A stretch of 64,000 bases of DNA from Ochrobactrum sp. BTU1 (GTDB lineage: Bacteria > Pseudomonadota > Alphaproteobacteria > Rhizobiales > Rhizobiaceae). How positions within the stretch are numbered: position 1 is the stretch's first letter; the number at the start of each line of letters is the position of its first letter. A program made the position numbers and the translations under genes. The DNA lies in NCBI GenBank assembly GCA_018798825.1, contig CP076357.1, positions 682,001 through 746,000 on the forward strand. Reading direction: 5' to 3'. Positions 8,980-18,003 of this stretch are shown in pieces. Below the pieces are notes generated by a model, which did not search any database, was not told where the DNA came from, and saw only the letters and a list, made by a program, of their open reading frames with translations.

Positions 8980-9444
8980 CTACATCTCCGTCAAGCGATT
9001 ATCGCCCATATCCGGCTTAGTTCCGGTCACCGCAGCGACCAACATTTTTGCCTTTGCCGCCATCGTTCCTGGTCCGTCCCAGAACTCCGCTTGAGCTGGC
9101 GTGACGACAATCAGCCGAATGGCAGGATCATCTTCTGATTCCCAGAACGCTTTCGCAAATGGGGTCCATAGTTCCTTGATTTTTTCACGATCATTTGAAA
9201 CGGCGGCACGCCCTTCCACCAGGAGATAATCATTAGCGCTTTCATCTGAAAAGCTAAGCTGTACGGTTGAGTTTGCATCAATATCTGTAATTTTGTCGCT
9301 GTCAGCATCGGTGAGAAAATAGATGGTATTTTCCTCTTCGCGGACGATAGGCGACATTGGGACTTGCTTTCCATTCCAGCCATAAAAACAAACACGATTA
9401 TTGTCTGCGATTTTCCATGCTCTTTGTTGGTCTTTATCGGACAT
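8980..9444 (-). CDS. general stress protein 26 (pyridoxamine 5'-phosphate oxidase-like)
   Basis: 154 residues with the split-barrel flavin-binding fold. KQVPMSPIVREEENTIYFLTDADSDKITDI near residues 27-55 is the usual general stress protein 26 motif, followed by the strands VQLSFSD and YLLVEGRA. It probably binds FMN; activity unknown. The promoter upstream is a perfect GGAAC-N16-CGTT, the best EcfG match in the window, so stress induction is well supported by sequence. Confidence 0.88.
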   Translation of the reverse strand: MSDKDQQRAWKIADNNRVCFYGWNGKQVPMSPIVREEENTIYFLTDADSDKITDIDANSTVQLSFSDESANDYLLVEGRAAVSNDREKIKELWTPFAKAFWESEDDPAIRLIVVTPAQAEFWDGPGTMAAKAKMLVAAVTGTKPDMGDNRLTEM

Positions 9445-9468
9445 CGTCTTTCTCCTTGTTGCATAAAC

Positions 9469-9493
9469 AACGATGACGGAATGAATATGTTCC
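9469..9493 (-). promoter_or_regulatory. EcfG-type promoter, exact consensus
   Basis: GGAAC (9489-9493), exactly 16 nt, CGTT (9469-9472) on the minus strand, 25 nt before the start codon of the general stress protein 26 gene. Confidence 0.7.
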
Positions 9494-10068
9494 TTATTTT
9501 CCTTCGTCGAAATTCCGTTTCTATAAGAGCATCATAACAAAAGCAGACATCGTATTTCGAATTGTCGGTGCCGCCCTTGTGGCATTGGCAACAAAGCGCC
9601 ATTTGCGAGCCTCAGAAGATAAGTTCATTTGTTTTCCGTTAGTTAGCTTCCCTAAACTTGCAGTTTCTCTGGGCGATATTGAAAGCGCGTTTATATCCAA
9701 AGCGCTTGTCTGTGTTGCGGTCGCCTCTTGGCGTTCGGGGCTCGATATGTTTTTAGGTGCAAGCTGCAGCTAGGGAAAGATTAGCTGTGTTTCAAACATT
9801 GCTCCGCGTGAACCTGACGATTAATCCGCCAATTTTATTGCCTTTGCGTCCTAAGACTCTTGTTCTTTCGGTAGAGGCTTGTTATTTGACAGGAGAAAGA
9901 AGAACTGGCGCATATTACGAAGTTCTTGTGGGCGAAGTTTTGGAGAGAGACCTACGCTCGTTTTTGGTCTTTAATAGCGTCAGCTCAGGCTTGAATAGAA
10001 GAGCTTGTAGCGATAATATGTTGTCATTTATTGAGCTATCACACCGGTGTTAGGATTGAAGCGCCCGC
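9494..10068. other. no supported gene
   Basis: Two overlapping plus-strand frames lie here (up to 98 codons, 9579-10053), but their translations show no domain, signal or ribosome site. The stretch probably holds the promoter of the 10069 gene; no element stands out. Confidence 0.4.
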
Positions 10069-10941
10069 ATGAAATTTCCAGGTAAACGTCTCATCGTCGA
10101 ATATAAAAATCGCCGTGTGCGCAAAGATGCGAAATCGCTATGGGGAGACATCAATCTCCAAGAAATCTCTAAAGCGATAGAAGATGAAGCCGCACCGCCG
10201 CCGAGCAGCCAGCCGGTGCGTAAGTCGCGCAATATAGCGACCCACAAACAGCCACGCCCCATTCTGAGTACGCCAGCTACGAACGGGAGCCCTGCCGCCT
10301 TGGTCGACAACGCCGCCACTGGGCGCATTCTTCCTGCCCTCAATGATGCGACTCCTGTCTTCTATGGCGACAGCCATCAACCTGCTGCAGTTCCAGTCAG
10401 CGAAACTGAAACTCCGCCTGTCGTAAAGCAAGAAGCCCCATACGCGACGCCGTCCTCGAAGCAGATCATTCAATCTGTGCAGAAGCCTGAAAAGCCAGTT
10501 TCTCGCGCTGATATTGAAACTGATACAGCGAAGCAGTCAGAGGAAATTTTGCCTCCCACAGCGACAGTGTCATCACCTCCATCGGTTGAAAAGGGATTAG
10601 TCGAGCCACGCCTCGATCCGGCTTCAGACAAACCTTCAACCGCTGAAATTGTTGAGAAGAAGGTCCCATCCGTTTCGACCAATAAAGCGCTTACGCGTGA
10701 GGTGACAGCTCGAAAACCCAAAAAGGCCGATAGCGTTAAAAGCAGCGTATCGGGCTCCCGAAATTCTGCAATTGCACCCACCACAGGGTTTTACTCATTA
10801 CCAGAAGGGTTTTCCGACGATTTGGAAGCGCTTGACAGAGAAAATGCTGCTCTGAAGCATCGGCTGGCGGAAACGCTTCGCAAAGAAAATTCGCAACTTG
10901 AACGAATGTTGGTCCGGGCATCGAGCCCTATAGGGGAATAG
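10069..10941 (+). CDS. Pro-rich hypothetical protein with SyrB-like C-terminal helix
   Basis: 290 residues. The basic N-terminus (KFPGKRLIVEYKNRRVRKD) is followed by about 190 residues of Pro/Ala/Thr/Lys-rich disordered sequence, then a C-terminal heptad helix with ENAALKHRLAETLRKENSQL. That last segment closely parallels the C-terminus of the SyrB-like protein at 14925-15467 (ENQRLRKSLAEKLRKENAEL). The basic ends suggest nucleic-acid or protein binding. I do not recognise the family as a whole. Start at the ATG in 10069; the ribosome site is weak. Confidence 0.65.
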   Translation: MKFPGKRLIVEYKNRRVRKDAKSLWGDINLQEISKAIEDEAAPPPSSQPVRKSRNIATHKQPRPILSTPATNGSPAALVDNAATGRILPALNDATPVFYGDSHQPAAVPVSETETPPVVKQEAPYATPSSKQIIQSVQKPEKPVSRADIETDTAKQSEEILPPTATVSSPPSVEKGLVEPRLDPASDKPSTAEIVEKKVPSVSTNKALTREVTARKPKKADSVKSSVSGSRNSAIAPTTGFYSLPEGFSDDLEALDRENAALKHRLAETLRKENSQLERMLVRASSPIGE

Positions 10942-11128
10942 GGTAATTCAGCCGTTAAACACTGCTCATTTTTTTGAGCAGGCGGATGAGGCCTTTCCCT
11001 CTTAAGTGTTGGGATGCCGAAGGCGATTTTGTATCCGTCGGCATCCAGAAGTGTGCACTGAGGAAAAATATAGGAAATCGCACGCTACAGCATATCCTTA
11101 ACGGGCCCTCGTTAAGGGTCGGTATTGT

Positions 11129-13066
11129 TTATGAAATCGGCCTCTTCAAGCTCGTTGGCTTTCTTTTGAGAAGTTTTTTCACCGTCTCTTTAGTCTCTTG
11201 CGGCGGCGCATCAGAAAGACACTCCAGTGTCGCGTCAAGCAAATTGAAAGCCACAAAGTCACCCCTCACTTCAGGCGGTAGTTTGCTTTTTTCCGCATCG
11301 TCTTGCTGTTGGTTTTCTCGCCAGTTGGCCAAGCCAACACGTGAACCAGGACTGAGGCGTTTCAAGCGACGAAGGAGAAACTTGGCGCGATGTGCAGATT
11401 CCAGGTCAAGAACACACAGGACTATCGCAGTAGCGCCGTCCAAATCTGCTTTCCGCAACTGGCTAGGTTGCGAACTCTCGTGATCGACCACGCGCACATC
11501 TGCACCTTGAACCGATAACACTTGTGCCAACATAGCGGCGCTCACATCATCAAGGGGACCACGTCCACCAACACAGATGATCCTCTTTGCCTCTCCTGAC
11601 GGCAATTGCACCGTCTCGGCGCCCTCGCGGTCACTCAGTGTATCAACCGAGACATCCTCATCGTTGTCCTCCTCCTCGTCCGCAATCTGCCTGAGATTTG
11701 CGACCACAAGACGTGCGCTTTGAGACACTTGCTGGAGCTGAATGTCACTGAGTACGCCACGTGTGCGATCATTTTCTGCAATCAGCAGCGCGGGTATCGC
11801 GACATTTCCATAATATTCCACAAGAAACTGCTTCGAAAGAAACTCAATCGCATTGTCGGTCGCTTCGTTGGGATCGCCCGATAATAAGCGTTGATATAGG
11901 CGCTCTTCGGGATTCAGAACGGGCTCGGAGCCGAATAGGATTTCCAAGAACCTGAACTGTGGTACGTAGCGCCCGAGGACAACCAAGCAGACGGTAAGCG
12001 GCGTCGACAATACGAGCCCAATGGGTCCCCAAAGCCAAGTCCAAAAAATCGCAGCAACAATGATTGCAAGTGGCGATAAACCGGTTCGCGAACCGTAAAG
12101 CCAAGGCTCCATAACGTTGTTACTGATCAGCTCAAGGACAGCAAATAATGCGATGGTCCACAACAACAAGCTCCAGCCCGGCGCGATCGCGATCGCCAAA
12201 AACAGGGGCATGATTGCGGCGATCACCGGTCCAATGTAGGGCGCGAAGCGAAGCAGGATAGCGAGCATGCCCCATAACAATGCGTTAGGAATGCCTAGGA
12301 TCCATAGCCCAATCCCTAATGGGACACCATAGGCCGCATTTACCAAGAGCTGTGTCAGCAAATAGCGGCCGACCCGCGCACCCGCGTCCTGCAATGCAAT
12401 TGTAGTCTTATGTAGATCACCATGCCCTACCAGGCGGATAAACCGATCTCTCAATTCTTCCCGCTCGAGCAACATGAAAATCACAACGACAATAACGAGG
12501 CCAAAGGTTGCAACGGGCCCTACCAGTGGGCTGACAATCGTTTCGAGCGTTTGGATAGGATTGCGTTGAGAAAAAATCTCTACCAAAATTGGCTTGCGTT
12601 CTGGCTGCTGTGTTCCAATATTCTGATCGGACTTCTTCTCCTCTTGACTGATTTCCGCACCGATGCGTTCTGCAAGACGGTTTAGACGATCAATCAATCC
12701 GTTATCTGTCCCGGCCTCTTTTAGCAGGCGTATTTTTTCAACGATATTATATTGATATGTGGTGACATTCTGGCCGACTTCGGCGACCTGAAACGCCAGC
12801 ACTGCACCGAACAGGACAATGACAAGAAAGCCACTCGTAACGCTTGCCAATATGGCGGGCAACCGGGGAAGGCCTCGGCGTCTCAAAAAGGCGACAATCG
12901 GCGCGAGCATGAACGTAAGCAGCACGGCAAACGCCAAAGGCAGGAAGACATCTTTTGCAAAATACAAAACTGCAACACCAGCAGCAATTGCTGCAAGCGC
13001 CGGCATCCGGGACTGCTCATGAGCTGGCATATAGGCGCGCTCGCTTATTTTCAATCCCGGTTCCAT
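11129..13066 (-). CDS. AI-2E/PerM family membrane permease with cytosolic extension
   Basis: 645 residues against about 350 for the usual family. Residues 20-380 hold the family core: paired N-terminal membrane helices, a long soluble linker, then LLREREEL-type and LLWGMLAILLRFAPYIGPVIAAI segments typical of AI-2E/PerM transporters. The remaining roughly 260 residues are soluble. They contain an acidic linker (ADEEEDNDEDVSVD) and an alpha/beta part (RIICVGGRGPLDDVSAAML, ATAIVLCVLD) that looks like a Rossmann or B12-binding-like fold. Exported substrate unknown; the extension may be sensory. The ATG at 13066 starts the frame; an internal Met at residue 13 is possible. Confidence 0.85.
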   Translation of the reverse strand: MEPGLKISERAYMPAHEQSRMPALAAIAAGVAVLYFAKDVFLPLAFAVLLTFMLAPIVAFLRRRGLPRLPAILASVTSGFLVIVLFGAVLAFQVAEVGQNVTTYQYNIVEKIRLLKEAGTDNGLIDRLNRLAERIGAEISQEEKKSDQNIGTQQPERKPILVEIFSQRNPIQTLETIVSPLVGPVATFGLVIVVVIFMLLEREELRDRFIRLVGHGDLHKTTIALQDAGARVGRYLLTQLLVNAAYGVPLGIGLWILGIPNALLWGMLAILLRFAPYIGPVIAAIMPLFLAIAIAPGWSLLLWTIALFAVLELISNNVMEPWLYGSRTGLSPLAIIVAAIFWTWLWGPIGLVLSTPLTVCLVVLGRYVPQFRFLEILFGSEPVLNPEERLYQRLLSGDPNEATDNAIEFLSKQFLVEYYGNVAIPALLIAENDRTRGVLSDIQLQQVSQSARLVVANLRQIADEEEDNDEDVSVDTLSDREGAETVQLPSGEAKRIICVGGRGPLDDVSAAMLAQVLSVQGADVRVVDHESSQPSQLRKADLDGATAIVLCVLDLESAHRAKFLLRRLKRLSPGSRVGLANWRENQQQDDAEKSKLPPEVRGDFVAFNLLDATLECLSDAPPQETKETVKKLLKRKPTSLKRPIS

Positions 13067-13187
13067 CGTACCCCTACTTTTATCGACGCCATTCCCATTG
13101 CGGTAGATAGCGCTGAAAAAACAGATGGCAATTGCTATCAGGTCAATCTGGCCAGCCGGTCCTTAACGTTTCATTGGCGGATTACTT

Positions 13188-14459
13188 TCAATCAACCGAA
13201 TAAGAACGCATACCGTTCTTGCCTTCCGACTTCACCTCGTAAAGAAGGTCGTCGGCCCGAGCCAGCAAGAGAGTGATCTCCCTTTTTTCGCGGGTCCAGA
13301 CACATCCGACGCTGATCCCCACTCCGGTGACCACCTGATCGATCACAATGGGAAGACGCATTGCTTCAAGGATTGAATTTGCCAGCCTCAGTCCATCCAC
13401 CCGGCTCCCGCCATGCACAATTGCAAATTCGTCCCCGCCCATGCGCGCGACAAGATCGCAGGCGTCTACAGTAGACGACAGTCGTTTGGCTGTTTGAACC
13501 AAAACTGCATCACCCATTGCGTGACCTAGACGGTCGTTGACAGCTTTGAACCCGTCAAGATCGATAGCCAGAACGGAATAGCCTTCATCGCAATTCAGTT
13601 CGCGATAGCCGATCTCTAACCCGTGCCGATTTAAAAGTCCGCTTAATACGTCCGTCCTGGAACGCAACTCGAGATCCGCAAGCCTTGTCCGTTCGGGAGT
13701 GAAATCAAGTGCCACTCCGACAATCTTAAGCGGTGCGCCATCGCCGTCACGCAGGAGCCGACGTTCACAACGCATCCACCGCTCGCCATTATTTGTATTG
13801 AGCCGATACTCAGTAACAGCGTGCTCGACACGGCCGCTCAACAAATGTGTTAGGTCAGCTGCTGAAAGATCATGGGGATTGATCTTACTCAGGTAGGCTT
13901 GCAAGTTAAGCCGTTCCGCGCCCGGGCCATTGATCAGCTCTGCGAGTTTATCCGAGGTTTCGAAGATATCGCTCTTGACGTCGAGATGCCAGAATCCGCC
14001 ATTTATTGCATCCATTGCGAGCGATAACATGGCAGCCCGCTCTCGCAATTCTCGCTCGGCAGTCTTTGCGCCCGTAATGTCCTCAATCTGAGAAATGAAG
14101 CGAACGACCTCCCCTTTGTCATCACGCATTGCAGCAACGTGAATGACGACATAAACCGTTGCTCCGTCGGATCGTATATAGCGCTTTTCAACTTTGTAGC
14201 CGTCGCGTTGCGCCGCAAGTACTTCATTGAAAAGTCTTAGATCGAGAGCAATATCCTCAGGGTGAGTGAAATCCTTAAAATGCATTCCCTCAAGTTGGGT
14301 TAGCGGGTAGCCAATAAGATTGGAGAACGCTTGATTTGCTCGCAGTAGATGACCATCCGTGTCCACAAGCGCAATGCCTATTGGGGCATGCATGAAAGCG
14401 AAGTTAAACAGTGCAATCCAGCTTTGAACGCTAGTGCGATCAAAACCCCCCTTGTCCAT
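13188..14459 (-). CDS. PAS-PAS-GGDEF diguanylate cyclase
   Basis: 423 residues from the ATG at 14459, chosen for the strong GGAGGAG site 4 nt upstream. Two PAS domains (first around IGIALVDTDGHLLRANQAF, second around GGFWHLDVKSD) precede a GGDEF domain with an intact RMGGDEFAIVHGG active site, so it should make cyclic di-GMP. The inhibitory RxxD site five residues before GGDEF is absent (DACD instead), which suggests weak product inhibition. No membrane segment, so it senses a cytoplasmic signal. It lies 121 bp upstream of the permease gene on the same strand. Confidence 0.9.
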   Translation of the reverse strand: MDKGGFDRTSVQSWIALFNFAFMHAPIGIALVDTDGHLLRANQAFSNLIGYPLTQLEGMHFKDFTHPEDIALDLRLFNEVLAAQRDGYKVEKRYIRSDGATVYVVIHVAAMRDDKGEVVRFISQIEDITGAKTAERELRERAAMLSLAMDAINGGFWHLDVKSDIFETSDKLAELINGPGAERLNLQAYLSKINPHDLSAADLTHLLSGRVEHAVTEYRLNTNNGERWMRCERRLLRDGDGAPLKIVGVALDFTPERTRLADLELRSRTDVLSGLLNRHGLEIGYRELNCDEGYSVLAIDLDGFKAVNDRLGHAMGDAVLVQTAKRLSSTVDACDLVARMGGDEFAIVHGGSRVDGLRLANSILEAMRLPIVIDQVVTGVGISVGCVWTREKREITLLLARADDLLYEVKSEGKNGMRSYSVD

Positions 14460-14924
14460 TCTGCTCCTCCATTCCGCGGTATCTTTTAAATGGCCCAAGA
14501 ACCGACAGTTCAACATTTAGCATCTAAATATGTTAGCGAGCAATATTTTCACCGTTTAAATTCGCTCGCTTTACTATTGAGGATGGCGTGAGCTTCAACA
14601 CTAAAGTACGAAACTCCGACCAAACCATTTTCGGATCAGTCTGAGTTCTTCATTTATTTCCGATAGGACCGACCACTGAAACAGCGGATGATAAAACAAG
14701 GTGCGCTCGGGAAGAAATCTTCAATCTAGTTCCGCTATTTCAGCTTAAAAATGGAGCGTTAGGCGCGACACAACCATGAAATTTGGGAGTTGCAGGACGG
14801 ACTAGACCCAAAGTTAATTCTATTTTATAGAAGTTTAAGAAAAATGTAGTATCTTTAAGCAATAAGTCGATCGAATATTACATAGTCTACAACCCTAACC
14901 ACGATACCGCAGGAGAACCTCTCA
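14460..14924. other. intergenic region upstream of the SyrB-like gene
   Basis: About 465 bp, AT-rich toward the right end. It holds a small palindrome TTCTAT-TTT-ATAGAA at 14818-14832, about 90 nt before the SyrB-like start codon, which may be an operator. No gene or EcfG element seen. Confidence 0.4.
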
Positions 14925-15467
14925 ATGGCTGAACAAAATCCAAACGAAGTGACTGAAGCAGCAACCGCTGAAAACGCGCAGCAGACCAGCGCACCAAAAA
15001 AGAAAGCGCCAGCAGCAAAAAAAGCTGCAGCTCCTAAAGCTGCCGAAGCGGCTCCTGCTCAAAAGTCACGCCGTCTTACACCTGCTGAGCGCGCCGATTT
15101 GCTGGCTGCTGTTGCGAGCGAAACTGCAGACGGCAAGAACACGCTGAAAGACACGCTCAAGAAATTCAACATTAAAGAACAGACATACTACAACTGGAAG
15201 AACGACGCACAGGCTAAGACTGCTAAGGCGGCATCGGGCTCCAAGAAGCAGGCAGCTGCCAAGCCTGCCAAAGCAAAGGCATCTACTTCAAAGCCAGCGG
15301 CAACGGTGTCCGCACCGGCCAAGGCGACCTCGAGCAAGTCCTCCCCTGCAACCGATGAACTCAAGGCTCTCGTTGCACTTGAAGCTGAAAATCAGCGCCT
15401 GCGTAAGTCGCTCGCTGAAAAACTACGCAAGGAAAATGCTGAGTTGCGTAAGCGCCTCGGCCTGTAA
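14925..15467 (+). CDS. SyrB-like regulator protein
   Basis: 180 residues: an Ala/Lys-rich histone-like N-terminal tail, a helix-turn-helix-like core (RLTPAERADLLAAVASE... TLKDTLKKFNIKEQTYYNWK) and a C-terminal heptad helix with EAENQRLRKSLAEKLRKENA. This order matches SyrB proteins of Sinorhizobium, described there as regulators of symbiotic and polysaccharide genes. The core resembles a transposase-type helix-turn-helix and probably binds DNA. GGAG lies 9 nt before the ATG, and a strong hairpin follows the stop. The SyrB assignment is from memory of the family. Confidence 0.78.
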   Translation: MAEQNPNEVTEAATAENAQQTSAPKKKAPAAKKAAAPKAAEAAPAQKSRRLTPAERADLLAAVASETADGKNTLKDTLKKFNIKEQTYYNWKNDAQAKTAKAASGSKKQAAAKPAKAKASTSKPAATVSAPAKATSSKSSPATDELKALVALEAENQRLRKSLAEKLRKENAELRKRLGL

Positions 15468-15473
15468 TTAGAT

Positions 15474-15506
15474 ACGACCGCGTCACCTTTCGGGTGACGC
15501 GGTCGT
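15474..15506 (+). terminator. strong hairpin after the SyrB-like gene
   Basis: A 14-bp stem (ACGACCGCGTCACC with GGGTGACGCGGTCGT) and a short TTTC loop begin 7 nt past the stop. The T-tract is poor, but the stem is very stable. Confidence 0.75.
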
Positions 15507-15542
15507 CTGCATTCCACCGCCTTTCAAGGACACGGTGTTGGA

Positions 15543-16775
15543 ATGAGGACATTCTTTTTGTTCTCGACAAGCGAATTTGTGCTGTTTAGTCTTCTTATAA
15601 TGGAGCAACCGGTAAAACGTCGCGCACTCTTCTTCATTGGGGGATATGATCCGAAGACGCCGGACGCGTATTTCGGACGCATGACCAAGGAACTCCGTCG
15701 GTTTGACGACCTTTGGGAGACGCGAACTGAACTCTTAGAGTTAGATGGAAGCACAGACATCGCTTCGGCTCGAGTTCAATCACAATGTGTGGCTGAAAGC
15801 TGGCAGACCGATTGTGACTTCACCTTCCTGGCACTTAACTCTCTGGTTCTCTCCGACTTCAACCGTCCACTCCCCTGGCGGCTCGCAAAATATCTCTATG
15901 CGTTCATAGGCTTTTTGTTCTCAGGCGCCTGGCGCTTTTTCCTGACTGCTTGGCGCTTCGGACTCTATTTTCTTTACCCATTTCTAGCGATTGTCGGCTT
16001 TTCGGTCATCGGCGTCGTGGTGGCCCTGCTTGTGCCTTCGATCTTTGGTCCCGCAAAAGCGGTAATCGGCATAATGACGTTTTTTGTGGTCCTTGCAGTT
16101 TTCGGCAAACGCTGGTCCGTGAACCATCTCATGGATTTATGGTCATTTTCATTTGATTTCATCAGCGATAAGAGAGACGATGCCGATCAGTTGTTGGACC
16201 GCTTTGCCGAGAAGATTGTGCGACAAGTCAAAGACGGCGCGTATGACGAAATCATATTGATCGGGCATAGTACGGGCGGAATGTTGATCCTCGATACAGC
16301 AGCCCGTTGTTTGCAACGGGACCCAGATTTTTCTCGACGGGCCAACAAAGTCATTGTCCTCACGCTCGGTTCAACAGCGATGAAGGCCGGGTATCTTAGT
16401 CAGGCGAAAAGATTTCGCTCGAACGTACAACTGCTTGTAGACGACGGGAAAATCGACTGGGTGGAAATCCAATGTTTAACAGATCCGATTAATTTTTATA
16501 AAACCGATCCAGTCGTTGAGATGGGACTCAGAAGGAATGCGGGCAGAACTTTTCCCCTCGTAAGGGCGGTAAGGATGCGACAAATGCTGTTGCCTGAAAC
16601 CTACCGGCGGATAAAGCGCAATCTCTTTCGCGTTCATTACCAGTATGTGTTCGCAAATACAGAGCGCTATTGGTACGACTTCTATCAGATCTGTTACGGT
16701 CCGCTTTTTCTGATCAACCGGGCGAAACATCACATCATAGGCAATCCATCCGACGAGGAGAGTGTTATATTATGA
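15543..16775 (+). CDS. alpha/beta hydrolase with internal membrane segments
   Basis: 410 residues from the ATG at 15543, or 391 from the ATG at 15600, where the recognisable fold begins (RRALFFIGGYDPKTPDAYF). A serine-hydrolase elbow IGHSTGG lies near residue 243. Between the first strand and this elbow sits a block of two or three hydrophobic helices (residues about 115-185), which would anchor the enzyme in the inner membrane. Such insertion is unusual for the fold. Substrate unknown, possibly a lipid. First gene of a three-gene operon, overlapping the next by 4 nt (ATGA). Confidence 0.75.
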   Translation: MRTFFLFSTSEFVLFSLLIMEQPVKRRALFFIGGYDPKTPDAYFGRMTKELRRFDDLWETRTELLELDGSTDIASARVQSQCVAESWQTDCDFTFLALNSLVLSDFNRPLPWRLAKYLYAFIGFLFSGAWRFFLTAWRFGLYFLYPFLAIVGFSVIGVVVALLVPSIFGPAKAVIGIMTFFVVLAVFGKRWSVNHLMDLWSFSFDFISDKRDDADQLLDRFAEKIVRQVKDGAYDEIILIGHSTGGMLILDTAARCLQRDPDFSRRANKVIVLTLGSTAMKAGYLSQAKRFRSNVQLLVDDGKIDWVEIQCLTDPINFYKTDPVVEMGLRRNAGRTFPLVRAVRMRQMLLPETYRRIKRNLFRVHYQYVFANTERYWYDFYQICYGPLFLINRAKHHIIGNPSDEESVIL

Positions 16776-17356
16776 CGTCTCAGATTGCTGTGCTCGTTTG
16801 GGCAATTGGTCTCATCATTTGGACCGTAGTTCGGATCCCACATCGTAGGCGCGCACGTAGAATCGGCGTCAACAGTGATGAGCGTACGCTTGCAGACAGA
16901 CTAGCTCTGTCCATAGCGACTTTGTCGCTTTCAGTGATACCGATCGTCTACATTGTCACAGGATTTCCATCAGGTGCTGACTATAGCTTTCAGAGCTGGC
17001 TTGCATGGATCGGGCTTTTTGTTCAAATTGCCTTCCTCCTGATATTTTATATTAGTCACCGGCAGTTGGGACGGAACTGGTCAGTTTCCCTACAAATTCG
17101 CGAAAAACATGAACTTGTCACCGAAGGTATCTATCGCTATGTGCGACATCCCATGTATCTCTCATTCTGGCTATGGGCTGTAGCGCAATTTTGTCTGCTC
17201 CCGAACTGGTTTGCGGGTGGCGCAGGAATAGTCGGCGTGGGCATATTGTATTTTTGTCGTGTCTCTCAGGAGGAAGCGATGATGCGTACGCATTTTGGTC
17301 CCGATTATGACGAGTATTCAAAGAGAACAGGTCGCGTCGTTCCTAAGTTCTGGTGA
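16772..17356 (+). CDS. isoprenylcysteine carboxyl methyltransferase-family membrane enzyme
   Basis: 194 residues with about five membrane helices. The C-terminal signature GIYRYVRHPMYLSFWLWA, then EEAMMRTHFGPDYDEYSKRTGRVVP, is that of the ICMT/PEMT methyltransferase family, which transfers a methyl group from SAM to a lipid or prenylated acceptor. Start at 16772, overlapping the preceding stop by 4 nt. Bacterial members often act on phospholipids or unknown lipids. Confidence 0.85.
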   Translation: MTSQIAVLVWAIGLIIWTVVRIPHRRRARRIGVNSDERTLADRLALSIATLSLSVIPIVYIVTGFPSGADYSFQSWLAWIGLFVQIAFLLIFYISHRQLGRNWSVSLQIREKHELVTEGIYRYVRHPMYLSFWLWAVAQFCLLPNWFAGGAGIVGVGILYFCRVSQEEAMMRTHFGPDYDEYSKRTGRVVPKFW

Positions 17357-18003
17357 CTAATTTGAGAAATCATCTTCGCTTCTCCACTCGTCCCCTCAAT
17401 CGGCGCTACATTTTAGCCGCTGGTCTGACACTCTTCGCTGCGCCCACATCGCTTGTGCAAGCGGCGACTAATTCTCGTAGGAGTTCTTTACAAAGCGACG
17501 CATCGATTCATCTCCTCCGCGGCTTTGCGAATATTTTTTCCAGGGGACTTGACCAAATTGCAACAGACCTTCGCTCAGCCGGTATTGAAGCGATCGTTCA
17601 CAATCACAGCGCGTGGCGGTCCGTTGCAGCGACCATAATCGCAGATTATAAGAGCGGTCAGAAGAGATCTGTCGTCCTTATCGGTCACTCTTTGGGTGCC
17701 AATGCAATTATATCAATCTCTGAGGAACTGGCCGAAAATGGCATACGTGTTGACTTGCTGGCAAGTTTTGCCGCCACGGCGCCAGCGCCCATACCGCGCA
17801 ACGTCAAGCACGCTATAAACTATTATTTTTCCGAGAACGGCTGGGGTCTGCCCCTTGTAGCTGGTCCACGATTTAAGGGAAAGCTCGAAAATCGGGACTA
17901 TTCCCGCGCCAAAGATATCGGGCATTTTAATATTGATAAACAGCGCGCGCTTCAGGTCGAGGTAGAGCGCCAGATCATGTTAATCGTAAAAAGGCGAACC
18001 TAG
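17353..18003 (+). CDS. exported alpha/beta hydrolase
   Basis: 216 residues beginning at a GTG that overlaps the previous stop by 4 nt. The N-terminus RPLNRRYILAAGLTLFAAPTSLVQAA looks like an export signal, with a twin-arginine flavour although the motif is incomplete. The catalytic elbow is VLIGHSLGANAI near residue 110, and a late DIGHFNID may supply the catalytic His. It would act in the periplasm and is probably partnered with the membrane hydrolase and methyltransferase upstream. Confidence 0.72.
   Translation: MTNLRNHLRFSTRPLNRRYILAAGLTLFAAPTSLVQAATNSRRSSLQSDASIHLLRGFANIFSRGLDQIATDLRSAGIEAIVHNHSAWRSVAATIIADYKSGQKRSVVLIGHSLGANAIISISEELAENGIRVDLLASFAATAPAPIPRNVKHAINYYFSENGWGLPLVAGPRFKGKLENRDYSRAKDIGHFNIDKQRALQVEVERQIMLIVKRRT

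Noticed and set aside
9757-10053. 98-codon plus-strand frame upstream of the Pro-rich protein gene
   Set aside because: No ATG near a ribosome site, no domain, and it overlaps another open frame; not enough to call a gene.
10974-11483. 169-codon plus-strand frame
   Set aside because: It is mostly antisense to the permease C-terminus, and its Arg/Ser-rich translation has no domain.
12752-13276. 174-codon plus-strand frame
   Set aside because: It overlaps the N-terminal membrane helices of the permease on the other strand and has no signal of its own.
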